This document shows positions 18,903-27,873 of a DNA stretch of 64,000 nt, in pieces. The notes under the pieces were generated by a model. That model saw only the letters and a program-made list of their open reading frames with translations, did not search any database and was not told where the DNA came from. Source of the stretch: Collimonas fungivorans (GTDB taxonomy: Bacteria > Pseudomonadota > Gammaproteobacteria > Burkholderiales > Burkholderiaceae_D); assembly GCF_001584145.1 (NCBI RefSeq), contig NZ_CP013232.1, positions 496,001 through 560,000 of the forward strand. The letters run 5' to 3'. Every line of letters begins with the position of its first letter. Position 1 is the stretch's first letter. The position numbers and the translations under genes are program-made.

Positions 18903-19938
18903 ACGGCCGATATCAGAACCATTCTCAACGCCAATGGCGGCACTGTTTTTTGCGCACTTACCGCTTCAGCTGAGATGTTCGATATGGTAAGGGCAATTGC
19001 CGAAAATATCAGCGGCGGCAACATGGTGACAGCCGTGCTGGAGCATCCTTCCGCCTACGACGCGATGACCTATTATGCGAATAAGCTCGGCAAGGAGCTG
19101 CGAGTTGCCAAGAGTGATCCCGGCTCTGGTGGAGTCGATGTCGAGGAAATCGCCAAATTAGTGGATCGAGATACATGCCTATTGAACGTCATGTATGCGT
19201 CCAATATTTCCGGCGCCAAGATGGACATCGAAAATATTGTGAAAAGGTGCCGGGAGATCAATCCTGATTTGTATATTCTCGTGGATGCGGTACAGCATGC
19301 TCCCCACGGCGTAATCGACCTCCAAAAAACGCCTGTTGACGGGATCAACCTCGCTCCCTATAAATTCTTTGGCTGTCGTGGCTCTGGCATTTCATGGCTG
19401 TCCGATCGGGCTTCGATATTGCCTCACCATAAACTGGGTGGCAAGAAGGCGGGTTTCTGGGATCTCGGTAGCGCTGCACCTTGGCAATTTTCTGTCGTAA
19501 CAGAAATCGTTGATTATGTATGCTGGCTTGGTGGGAAATTCATGGATAGCGGCGAACGACGTAAGCTTTTCGTTTGCGGCATGAATCGCACTGCATGAGC
19601 GGGCTTTGTTATCCAGGATGCTCAATGGCACTGCTGAGGTAGCCGGTCTTAGGCGATTGAACGGCGTCAAGGTATTCCTGGACTATGCAAATCTCTCGAA
19701 ACGGGATCTGATCGTTGCAATCGGCATCGATCATCTGGATCATATCCAGGCGGTGAGAGAGTATGAAAAGAGAGGGGTTGTCGTCTATGAACGAGCAGCG
19801 TCGAGCATCTATTCAAAACGAATGCTTGAATCGTTCAATATGGATGGTGCGGTACGTATATCGTCGCTACATTGCAATTCTGCCCAGGACATCGATAAAT
19901 TCCTGCAAATAACAGCGCAATTGTGCGAAATGAACTGA
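18903..19938 (+). pseudogene. Broken class V PLP aminotransferase (cysteine desulfurase-like)
   Basis: The protein can be followed from ADIRTILNANGGTVF through LEHPSAYDAMTYYA, LLNVMYASNISGAKMD, ILVDAVQHAPHG (cofactor Asp and His) and INLAPYKFFGCRGSG (Schiff-base Lys). It then shifts frame near 19585, continuing as HERALLSRMLNG to a stop at 19938. The N-terminal ~70 residues are missing. Both the 5' truncation and the frameshift indicate a dead gene. The family acts on cysteine-like or kynurenine-like substrates; the original function is unknown. Confidence 0.75.
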
Positions 19939-20025
19939 TAAGGATAATGCTGGAGTTGAACGAAACGCTGAGTCTTCTCGATTCATCGCATCGCGATATT
20001 CGCCTGCGACGTTAGGGAGTAATTG

Positions 20026-20421
20026 TCATATGGCTGCATCGACAATCAATGTGGCAATGAGGGAACGAATCCTTTTGTCGACAAAATAGCCCCCGGCTTC
20101 CGTGTATCGCAGAAAATGACGTCCGCATTTCAAGCAAGTTGAAACCGTGCAGCGATTGTACGGGAAATAACGTGGAGCTATAGGCGCATCCGGAGAATCG
20201 TAGCGGCTGCCGGCAGGATGAAATTCCCTGAAGGTGGCTTCTTCGAACGGATTTTCTATCAAGGTGCCGACTTCTTGCAACTGCTCCTCTGGAAACGATA
20301 GGGGGATGCTTTCCCAGCATGGAAACGATGTTTTTGCACAACTGCATTCGGTGAGCACTTGCCCGGATTGATGAGCCAGTCTGATGAGTTCTGCGAACGT
20401 TAGGATTGGAAGTGGATTCAT
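20026..20421 (-). CDS. Hypothetical protein with a CxxC pair
   Basis: The 131-residue product is hydrophilic with no signal peptide and contains CTVSTCLKCGRHFLRY, a possible metal-binding knuckle. I do not recognise the family. It reads in the same direction as, and ends the cluster with, the alpha-hydroxyacid dehydrogenase and MFS genes (153 bases after the dehydrogenase), so it may be cotranscribed. The composition looks like a real globular protein. Confidence 0.6.
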   Translation of the reverse strand: MNPLPILTFAELIRLAHQSGQVLTECSCAKTSFPCWESIPLSFPEEQLQEVGTLIENPFEEATFREFHPAGSRYDSPDAPIAPRYFPYNRCTVSTCLKCGRHFLRYTEAGGYFVDKRIRSLIATLIVDAAI

Positions 20422-20574
20422 AAAAGAGACAGGTTTGTTCGAGCGGGAAATATCACTATTCTCATTGATCCTTGGTTTTTTTGCTGCGGCATGCCATAGC
20501 GTTTCAATTTATCTCGCAGTAGCGTTATGTCGAATCCTTTCAAATAAATATGTAGGCGGGTTGCAGCCCCGGCG

Positions 20575-21756
20575 TTAGCAACACGGCAAGGTAAATAACT
20601 GTTCGCGCCGCATTTTGTCTAGAGTGTCGATTCCCATCATGGCCATATCCCTGGAAATCTCTTCAGCCAGAATCGTGATAGCGCGCTTGATACCAGCCTC
20701 ACCGCCAACTGCAGCCGCATAAGCGAAAGGGCGTCCAATGAAAACGAATTTCGCACCCAACGCCAATGCCTTGAGAACATCTGTGCCGCGCCGAATACCG
20801 CTGTCCATCATGACCGGAATTTTGCCGCAGACGGACACAATTCCTGGGAGGGCGAGTAATGGTGCTATGGCGCCGTCGAGCTGGCGACCGCCATGGTTGG
20901 AAACTATGATGGCATCGGCGCCCGTTTTGCACGCAGCCGCGGCATCTGCAGGATTCAGAATGCCTTTAATGACCAGATCACCTTGCCAGATTGCACGAAT
21001 CATTTCGACGTGCTTCCATGTCAGATGTCCTCGGTCAGAAAAATCGCGCACCACGTTCGGCGACAAAATGGGGGCTCCGCGGCTTGCGTAGTTGTTTTCA
21101 AAGTAAGGCATCCCATGCTTTGCCAGGGTGCGAAAGAACGTTCCGAATAGCCAACGCGGATGGGTTATGCCTTCTAGCGCCAAACGCAAGTTTGGCCGTA
21201 ACGGCGTGGAAAAACCTGCGCGCACGTTATTCTCGCGATTGGCTGCCACCGGTGTATCAACTGTAATTACTAAAGTACCGAAACCGGCCCTTTTCACCCG
21301 TTCGATCAACGCCACAATGCCCGCTTCGTCGCCGGGAAGATAGGCTTGGAACCAGGAATTCTTAGACACGGTGGCAACTTCTTCAAGCCGGATAAGAGAC
21401 GATCCGCTCATGATCATCGGAATGCCCGTCGCTGCTGCAGCCCTTGCCAGGATTATGTCGCCACGATATGCTGACAAGGCGCTAAGGCCTAAAGGCGCAA
21501 TGCCGAAAGGAGCGGCATAGGTCTTTCCCAGCAAAGAGACGGATTGGGATCTTGTGGCGATGTCGACCAATACCTTCGGAATAAATCCATACTTCTGGAA
21601 TGCCGATCGGTTCTGATCGCGTGACGCATTGGTTTCTGCCGCACCCGCGATATATCCGAAGATCGGACGTGGCAAAAATTCCCTGGCTGCGCGCTCAAAA
21701 TCATCCAGGCATAGCAGTTGCGCAAGACGATTTTCCGCGCTCGTGAATGGATTCAT
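20575..21756 (-). CDS. FMN-dependent alpha-hydroxyacid dehydrogenase (LldD/mandelate dehydrogenase type)
   Basis: The 393-residue TIM-barrel flavoenzyme carries PFGIAPLGLSAL for FMN, Lys264 in LVIKGILNP and the active-site block SNHGGRQLDG with base His288 and Arg291, then MMDSGIRRGTDVLKALALGA. The family oxidises L-2-hydroxyacids (lactate, glycolate, mandelate) to oxoacids, passing electrons to quinone or oxygen. It begins 69 bases after the MFS transporter gene, which likely imports its substrate. The sequence alone does not choose between lactate and larger hydroxyacids. Confidence 0.88.
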   Translation of the reverse strand: MNPFTSAENRLAQLLCLDDFERAAREFLPRPIFGYIAGAAETNASRDQNRSAFQKYGFIPKVLVDIATRSQSVSLLGKTYAAPFGIAPLGLSALSAYRGDIILARAAAATGIPMIMSGSSLIRLEEVATVSKNSWFQAYLPGDEAGIVALIERVKRAGFGTLVITVDTPVAANRENNVRAGFSTPLRPNLRLALEGITHPRWLFGTFFRTLAKHGMPYFENNYASRGAPILSPNVVRDFSDRGHLTWKHVEMIRAIWQGDLVIKGILNPADAAAACKTGADAIIVSNHGGRQLDGAIAPLLALPGIVSVCGKIPVMMDSGIRRGTDVLKALALGAKFVFIGRPFAYAAAVGGEAGIKRAITILAEEISRDMAMMGIDTLDKMRREQLFTLPCC

Positions 21757-21825
21757 TGCGGCTTTTCCTGAGAATACTTTGACGAGATATTGATGAAGAT
21801 TGCAGAACCGTATTGGCTGACTTGA

Positions 21826-23151
21826 TCAGTCATTGATGGGTTCAGCGATCGTTGTCAGCACTAGGAAACTCATCAGCGAACCGATTGCCATGAATAGAAA
21901 CACGTAATCCCATCCATAAGAATCAAGGAGCATTCCCGTGACAAAAGGTGCAAGCGCGCCACCCAATTGTCCGCCCATATTGACCACAGAACTGGCAACG
22001 GGAAAGGTTTGTTTCGTCGTCACGCCCATCGAATAAGCCATGTAGGCTGAGAACCCAAGACTTAACAAAATTCCTGTGACAAAAAGCAGCGCGCCATATT
22101 GCACTGGATCGGCTGGGGAGTTGATGAGTGCATACATCATGCCGGCGGTGGCCAGAGCCGATAGCATCATGCCCGGTTTGCGACGCTTATTCAAAAAACG
22201 ATCAGACAACAACCCGCCCATTACATTGCCGATAACTGCGCCGACCCAGGGTGCTGCAGCAACGAACCCCATATTCATGATGGAGAATTTTTTGACGGTC
22301 AGCAGGTAAGTGGGAATCCAGGCAAGCAGGACGTTCGATATCCCAAGCTGAAAACAATAGCTGAGCGAGCAGCCAAGGATATTCCACGATTTGAAGACTT
22401 TTTTGTTAGTGGTTAACAAGTCGATTTTTTTCGCGCGGATCAGACGGTCCAGTAGTTTCATCGAACGAATCGGCCGCTGGCTCTGTTTTGCCGTCACCGC
22501 TTCAGAGGAACCTGTGATGTAAGCGAGCTCCTGGGGGGAGCAATGACGACTCTCCGAGGGATGATTCGTAACAAAAAAATACCAGATGACGGCGAGTACG
22601 ATACCCGGAATCGCAAAGAAATAGAATATTTCGCGCCAGCCCCAAATTGCGACAATCACTGCACAAATCGGCGGAACAATGACCGGTCCGAACTTCACCG
22701 CTGACAGGAAAATTCCTGCCGCGGTACCCTTTTCATGCGGCGGGAACCAGTTGTTGATGGTTGTTGTAATGCCGACAGGAAGCGGTCCTTCGGCCAGCCC
22801 CAAGCCGAATCGATAGATTTTTAGCATCAGAATCGAGGACGAGCTGCCAATCAGCCCAGTGAATACCGAGGTGAGAATCATCGAAACGGAAAATAGTTTG
22901 CGTACCCCGAACCTGCTCGTGGCGAAACCGGAAGGCAATTGAGCCAATGCATATGCAAGCAAAAAGAGGCTCAACAAGGCGCCTGCTTGGGTATTCGTCA
23001 TTGCAAATTCTTTGCGGATGAAAGGCAGCGCTACACCGATGTTGGCGCGATCGGCTGCCGCGATGGTGTAAATCAAAAATATTAATCCTGCGACCACCCA
23101 TCGAAAATTGCTCCGTTTGATCGGCACATGACTTGCGGGTATAGCACTCAT
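21826..23151 (-). CDS. MFS transporter, anion:cation symporter (ACS) type
   Basis: This 12-helix major facilitator protein has VAGLIFLIYTIAAADRANIG, the ACS-family start, and PLPVGITTTINNWFPPHEKG, typical of hexuronate/organic anion symporters. The start at 23151 is chosen because AAGGAGA lies 9 bases upstream; the longer frame to 23256 lacks support. It is followed by the alpha-hydroxyacid dehydrogenase gene, so an organic hydroxyacid anion is the likely cargo. A divergent LysR gene lies upstream. Confidence 0.87.
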   Translation of the reverse strand: MSAIPASHVPIKRSNFRWVVAGLIFLIYTIAAADRANIGVALPFIRKEFAMTNTQAGALLSLFLLAYALAQLPSGFATSRFGVRKLFSVSMILTSVFTGLIGSSSSILMLKIYRFGLGLAEGPLPVGITTTINNWFPPHEKGTAAGIFLSAVKFGPVIVPPICAVIVAIWGWREIFYFFAIPGIVLAVIWYFFVTNHPSESRHCSPQELAYITGSSEAVTAKQSQRPIRSMKLLDRLIRAKKIDLLTTNKKVFKSWNILGCSLSYCFQLGISNVLLAWIPTYLLTVKKFSIMNMGFVAAAPWVGAVIGNVMGGLLSDRFLNKRRKPGMMLSALATAGMMYALINSPADPVQYGALLFVTGILLSLGFSAYMAYSMGVTTKQTFPVASSVVNMGGQLGGALAPFVTGMLLDSYGWDYVFLFMAIGSLMSFLVLTTIAEPIND

Positions 23152-23324
23152 TGGGTTGTCTCCTTGATTATTGTATACAGGAGAGGACGGAGAATCGATG
23201 GCGGGCAGCGATTTTTCCTGGTCTCCTTTTTTATTGCCGTACAAATTCCGCTGCATGGCGGAGGCTTTTTAATGATTTATGGCGAGTTTAAAATAGAGTA
23301 AAAAATTCGCAAAACGATTAATTT

Positions 23325-23339
23325 GACTATAAAATAGTC
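23325..23339. promoter_or_regulatory. Perfect dyad in the MFS/LysR divergent promoter region
   Basis: GACTAT and ATAGTC flank AAA, giving a 15-base perfect palindrome 72 bases upstream of the LysR start and 174 bases upstream of the MFS start. It is the clearest symmetric element in the 259-base divergent region and a good candidate for the LysR operator. Confidence 0.4.
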
Positions 23340-23410
23340 GTATTGGTGCTATTGAGTTTAGTATGGTTTTTGGCCGCGTTTGTATTCAGGCAAACCTAAA
23401 AGGACAGAGA

Positions 23411-24286
23411 ATGTATGGCCAGGGAGTGGAAACTTACTTAGCGATTGTGCGTACAGGTAGCTTGAGCAAGGCAGCTGCACAGTTGAATATTGCCCAAACG
23501 ACGGTGAGCAAGCGGATTAAAGCACTTGAGGACGAAATGGGGATGCTCTTGATTGAGCGCAACAAGGGGGTGCGCGAAATGCATTTGACACCTGCTGGCG
23601 AAGCATTTCTTAAACTTGCGGAGCAATGGAGTTTGCTTTTCAGAGAAGCAAACATTCTTAAGTCGCAAGGACCCACGCTCTCGTTAGTCATTGCTGCAGT
23701 CGATAGCCTTAATGTGTTCGTACTAGCTCAGCTGTATAAGGCATTGCACTTAAAGCAGCCGTCACTAAAAATCGAGATTCGTACGCTGCATTCCGATGAA
23801 ATGTACACAGAGGTGGAGAACCGACAGGTTGATGTCGCCTTCACGCTTAGGAAACGCTTGCACAGCAATGTCAACGTTCAGCAATTTTTTTCCACACCAA
23901 TGGTGGTTCTCAGCATTGCAGGCGGCGGACACGTCGATGGAGCACTGGTGCGGCCGCAAGATCTGGATCCGCAGCAAGAGTTATTTATCCCCTGGAGCAG
24001 TGCATTTGAGCATTGGCATGACCAGCTATGGGATCCCTTGGCGCCTTCTCGAATCAAACTGGACACCGGACATCTGCTGATTTCATTGCTGCAGGATCCC
24101 GCGCAATGGGCGATTGTTCCGTTGTGGATTGCTGAGGAAGCTAGAAGGAGGGGAGAATATTTAGTAAGAGAACTAACTGACAGTCCTCCCGATTACATCT
24201 GCTACAAGCTTACCCACATGCAGCCAACTACTTTCACAGAACAAGCCTTGCGAATCTTTGAACCATACTGTGCTCCGTTGGGTTAA
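23411..24286 (+). CDS. LysR-type transcriptional regulator
   Basis: The LysR winged helix (VETYLAIVRTGSLSKAAAQL and on to QTTVSKRIKALED) is followed by an effector domain of usual length. The ATG at 23411 is supported by AGGA 7 bases upstream; the frame's first ATG at 23363 lacks this. It is divergent from the MFS transporter and hydroxyacid dehydrogenase genes and probably activates them when the organic acid is present. Confidence 0.88.
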   Translation: MYGQGVETYLAIVRTGSLSKAAAQLNIAQTTVSKRIKALEDEMGMLLIERNKGVREMHLTPAGEAFLKLAEQWSLLFREANILKSQGPTLSLVIAAVDSLNVFVLAQLYKALHLKQPSLKIEIRTLHSDEMYTEVENRQVDVAFTLRKRLHSNVNVQQFFSTPMVVLSIAGGGHVDGALVRPQDLDPQQELFIPWSSAFEHWHDQLWDPLAPSRIKLDTGHLLISLLQDPAQWAIVPLWIAEEARRRGEYLVRELTDSPPDYICYKLTHMQPTTFTEQALRIFEPYCAPLG

Positions 24287-24775
24287 TGACGGCAATGACT
24301 TTCGCTCGCGTTTACCGATCTACGTCCTGCCCGTTAAACGCTGTAGGCGGGGTGACATTTCAACCCTCAGATGGAACTCTTTCTCTCGGCATTTCCTCGC
24401 TTCAAGCGTCAGCGTCTTCGCAGCGCCGTATTTCGGGCGCTGTGGGTCGCTATGATTTAAACCGGCACAGCAATAAAATCACTGGTCACGGTGGGCGGGG
24501 GATACCCTTACGGGAAGACGCGAGTCGCCTTATGGTGGTGTTCGGCAGCCTCAGATCACCCACTTTGTATAACGTCGCCAGCTCGGGGAACTGCGAGACC
24601 GAATTGACACTCACCCGATCAAAGTCTTCTTTGGAATAGACCATGTCAGCTCACGCGCTCCTGCCAATCGGGCACGTCAACGATTAGCTCACGGCGGTCA
24701 GGCGGCTCATCCACGTAGAAAACATTCACGGCGTCAGCCGGCATCACATCGAATGCGGGTATCGACCGCGAACGC
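24287..24775. other. Non-coding / decayed stretch
   Basis: No gene is recognisable in these 489 bases. A minus-strand frame (24646-25008) overlaps the istB relic and resembles nothing I know. The stretch is flanked by transposon debris and is probably decayed coding DNA. Confidence 0.5.
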
Positions 24776-24967
24776 CGCACGATGGAGCGACGCATTCGGT
24801 TAGCCGAGTTTCCGATGGGCAAGAGTCTGAATACTTTCGACTTCATGGCGATACCAACATTGAACAAATCCCTGGTGCTGGAGCTGGCGCGCTGTGAATG
24901 GATTGATAAGCGCGAGAACGTCATCGCGCTAAGGCCCTCAGGTGCGGGCAATAACACTCCAATCAAT
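24776..24967 (+). pseudogene. Fossil of an IS21-family istB helper ATPase
   Basis: The frame encodes RRIRLAEFPMGKSLNTFDF, then MAIPTLNKSLVLELARCEW and RENVIALRPSGAGNNT. This matches the region of IstB just before and into its Walker A motif (normally GPSGTGKTH). The P-loop is corrupted (RPSGAGNN) and the rest is gone. Confidence 0.75.
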
Positions 24968-25019
24968 TTAACCCGCCAGACAGTGACACAGTCATGAGCG
25001 CGTAACAATGCGCTGGCAA

Positions 25020-25037
25020 GATGTAAACGTTTACATC
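25020..25037. promoter_or_regulatory. LacI-family operator (18-bp perfect palindrome)
   Basis: GATGTAAACGTTTACATC is a perfect palindrome with the central CG and A/T arms typical of LacI/GalR-family operators. It lies 12 bases before the ATG of the lacI fragment, where an autoregulatory operator is expected. It survives although the gene it served is truncated. Confidence 0.75.
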
Positions 25038-25049
25038 GCGGGTTGCATT

Positions 25050-25250
25050 ATGCGTCCTTCCATCAAGCAAGTGGCTCTTGAAGCCAACGTCTCCATCGCC
25101 ATCGCCTCGCGTCTGCTGAACCAGCCGGACTCGGTCAGCGTCGATACCGCCGGCAAGGTTAGTCAAGCCATCGAGGCGCTAGGCTTCCGGCCGAACTTCA
25201 CCGGGTGCAATCAGCGCGCCTGCCGTTCGCATACGGATGGCGTGGTGGTA
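25050..25250 (+). pseudogene. Truncated LacI-family regulator (DNA-binding domain only)
   Basis: From ATG 25050 the frame encodes the LacI headpiece: SIKQVALEANVSIAIASRLL, then NQPDSVSVDTAGKVSQAIEA and LGFRPNF, with the hinge helix degenerate. The ligand-binding domain is absent; the frame drifts into non-homologous sequence and the decayed LysR/RraA copy follows from 25271. In a functional HTH VSxATVSR is usual; IAIASR here suggests drift. Confidence 0.75.
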
Positions 25251-25270
25251 TCGAGATTACTTTTATTAAC

Positions 25271-25378
25271 CGGATTGCGTAATGTTCAGCTTCCTGACGG
25301 CCGCAGCAAAGCCACTTGCGCGTATCGGTCCAATATAAGGCATTTAGTTTCTATAAAAAAATATTTTATCGTCTTTAA
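25271..25378 (-). pseudogene. Decayed copy of the 5' end of the LysR gene at 8509-9429
   Basis: The DNA is clearly homologous to about 9341-9440, covering the LysR helix-turn-helix start: the runs TTCAGCTTCCTG and CGGCCGCAGCAAAGCC are shared. There are many substitutions and small deletions. The homology continues without a break into the intergenic region and the RraA relic, so the piece is one side of a duplicated divergon. Confidence 0.7.
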
Positions 25379-25551
25379 TTGAGTGAGGTTTAAATTACAT
25401 TCCTTTAGGTAATGTGAATACATAATTTAATATCGTTTTTTTTGCTGATCGTCCAATCCTATTATTCAGCTATCGATAAATGTTCAATGCATAAAACCTT
25501 GATGGAAATAGAAAACCTCCAATGCTTTGGTAGTTATGCGCGTAGCAGCGA

Positions 25552-25770
25552 GATTGCGTCGGGTTCGTGCTCGACGCCGCAGTCCGTGATACTGCCGCGG
25601 TTTATACAGTAGATTTTCCATGCTATGCCAGAGCAATTGGACATCGTGGGCCATTCAAAAATGGCCTAGGTCAGATCAACGTCCCAGCGACGGTAGGAGG
25701 GCAAGTGATTCAGCCGTGTGATCTGATTGTCGGTGATGAAGACGATATCGTGGACGTTACATTTTGGTGC
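25552..25770 (+). pseudogene. Decayed copy of the RraA-like gene at 9580-10245
   Basis: The frame reads LDAAVRDTAAVYTVDFPCYA, RAIGHRGPFKNGLGQINV and GGQVIQPCDLIVGDEDDIV, nearly the same as the intact protein's middle. The N-terminal half is lost through a deletion and the frame ends early. The promoter-side bases 25455-25483 are almost identical to 9521-9549. Confidence 0.8.
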
Positions 25771-26161
25771 CCACAACCATGACAACCAAAGCGACTAATT
25801 CTCCGGTTAGCCGGAAAGTTGCGCATCGCAACCACTGGGATTTGTCTCGCCGGATGCCAAAGACTGCCGGATATCAACCACTCCATTTTCAATAGAGCCT
25901 GTAAGCCAAATCAGACGCAAATGAATGGAGACATTTAATGCCCACCAGACGAATTTTACAAAAGGCAAGAGCTCGGCATTCAGAAAAGCCCGAATGGACA
26001 GGTGACGATATAAAGTCTTTTCATCGTAGGCGTCCTACCCCTAAAACAGTGACGCAACAGATTGGAATGCGGCCAGGGTTGTGTCATGCAGCGTCGAACC
26101 AGGGCGGCTTTCAGTCGTATTCCTGCCAAGAGAGGTTTATCAATTCTGTGGTGATTCACCA
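25771..26161. other. Stretch without a recognisable gene
   Basis: These 391 bases separate the RraA relic from the sensor gene. A short frame at 25938-26165 has GGAGA before its ATG but encodes a basic peptide of no recognisable family. The promoter of the sensor gene should lie here. Confidence 0.4.
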
Positions 26162-27715
26162 ATGAAGCTGATAAAACTCGTTCCAGTTGCAGCTGTCTCA
26201 ATGATCCTCTTGATCAGCATTATGCTGTTCACCTTGGGAATTGAACAGTGGCATATTTATCAGTCTGCGCAGGCAAAACCGTATGCGGTCCAATTTATTT
26301 ACGACGCCATGATAGTAGTCGAAAAAATTTCATTCGAACGCGGCCCTGCCAATGGCTTGCTTGGTGACGAAGATCGGCCGGATCCCGTCAAGCGAGAACG
26401 CTGGAACAGTGCTCGCGCCGCCAGCGACGCTGCCATTGCAAAACTCAAGGAGTCGCTGGCATACAATTCACAACTGGATGGAAGTGATGTCGAGCAAGCG
26501 CTAAATAAGACACAAATTCTGCTTCATAAGGCACGCTATGACGTCGACCGAGTTGCCCACTTGCCCAAGCGTGAGCGAACCCAGGAACGAATCATGACCG
26601 AAGCAGTTCATTCGATGTTTGACGTAATCCCGGCTGCCACTGAAACAGTAACCCTGTTAATGCAAAAAGCGAATCAAGTTTACGGGCAATTGCCCAATGC
26701 CATTTCAGCGGCGCAATTAGCTAGTGAATTGCGTGATTGTGCCGGCCGTCTAGGCTCCCAATTCACGTATGCTCTAACGGACCAAAAGCCCATGGGACCT
26801 AACGAGATCCAAGCTATACAAATATTGCGTGGCCGCATTGAAGAGTTACGTTCGCTGATTGAATTACAGGCGAGACAAGACAACAGCGATCCTCGCATCG
26901 TGATGGCAGTTGGGGAGATGGAGGAGCATTACTTCGGTAAAAGTCTTAATTTTGCCACAAGCATGGAAAAACTTTCCTACGAGCGACGTCCTTACAACAT
27001 TGATACGGCTCAGTTCGCAGCTCTCTATGTACCGGGCATGGGGTCGATTGTCAAACTTCGCGATGTTTTCATTTCTATTACCTTAGAGGACGCACAGACG
27101 GAGACATTGAATGCCCGCAGGCGTTTAATCGAAAGGAGTCTGGTCGATGGTTTCATCGTACTGGCTGTCACGCTCATTTTTTCCGTCATTCATCGTCGCA
27201 TTATTCATGCTCTGTCCGAAATTTCCCAGTCGTTAATTCGTCTGGCGCGGGGAGACCTGAACATCGAGGTTTCAAAATCGAAATGTGATCACGAGCTTGG
27301 CGAAATCTTCAATGCTATCTGCCTGCTGCGTGACAACGGCATCGAGCGAAAACAATTCGAGTTGGAACAAAAGCGGCTCATCGATGAGTTGGAAACCTCT
27401 GAGATATATCAGGTCGCGCTGATCAACGAACTGGAACAAAGAGTGCAGCAGCAGACTGCCCTGCTTAAACACGTCATCCTTGAATTGGAAAACAGCTTAT
27501 ATTCGATTTCCGATGATCTTCACATCCCGCTTCACGTTCTTCATCCAATAATCCAGATTCTCGCGCTTCAAAACAACGAGGGAAATATAGAGAATTCCCA
27601 TGAACACCTCGCTTCGTTACAAATCTGTGTGAATAAGTTGGAGTCGCTCCTCGCCAAGCTACATGAATTAAGTAAGAACGCAAAAAATTATGGTTCTGTT
27701 ACAGCAAGAAGATGA
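26162..27715 (+). CDS. Membrane sensor protein with HAMP and degenerate kinase-like C-terminus
   Basis: The 517-residue product has a membrane segment at the N-terminus, a large helical periplasmic region (~290 residues, with YDAMIVVEKISFERGPANG resembling NIT-type sensors), a second membrane segment (VDGFIVLAVTLIFSVI), a HAMP domain (RLARGDLNIEVSK) and a coiled coil. The end resembles a HisKA helix, but the expected His-box reads SISDDLHIPL with Asp where the phosphorylated His should be, and no ATPase domain follows. It may act through protein contact or be a decayed kinase. ATG 26162 starts just before the membrane segment; the frame to 26081 is unsupported. Confidence 0.65.
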   Translation: MKLIKLVPVAAVSMILLISIMLFTLGIEQWHIYQSAQAKPYAVQFIYDAMIVVEKISFERGPANGLLGDEDRPDPVKRERWNSARAASDAAIAKLKESLAYNSQLDGSDVEQALNKTQILLHKARYDVDRVAHLPKRERTQERIMTEAVHSMFDVIPAATETVTLLMQKANQVYGQLPNAISAAQLASELRDCAGRLGSQFTYALTDQKPMGPNEIQAIQILRGRIEELRSLIELQARQDNSDPRIVMAVGEMEEHYFGKSLNFATSMEKLSYERRPYNIDTAQFAALYVPGMGSIVKLRDVFISITLEDAQTETLNARRRLIERSLVDGFIVLAVTLIFSVIHRRIIHALSEISQSLIRLARGDLNIEVSKSKCDHELGEIFNAICLLRDNGIERKQFELEQKRLIDELETSEIYQVALINELEQRVQQQTALLKHVILELENSLYSISDDLHIPLHVLHPIIQILALQNNEGNIENSHEHLASLQICVNKLESLLAKLHELSKNAKNYGSVTARR

Positions 27716-27873
27716 GTTCGGGCATTGTCAGGGTACGTTGGCGGAGAGGCTGGTGTAAGTCATGCGTTGGAGTTGATAAAGCAAGAGGTGAAGCGAGATA
27801 TGGGATTGCTGGCGGTGACCAGTTTACCGGGAATCACCAGAAATCATATTTGCAGCAGTCGTTGAGGTTATCC

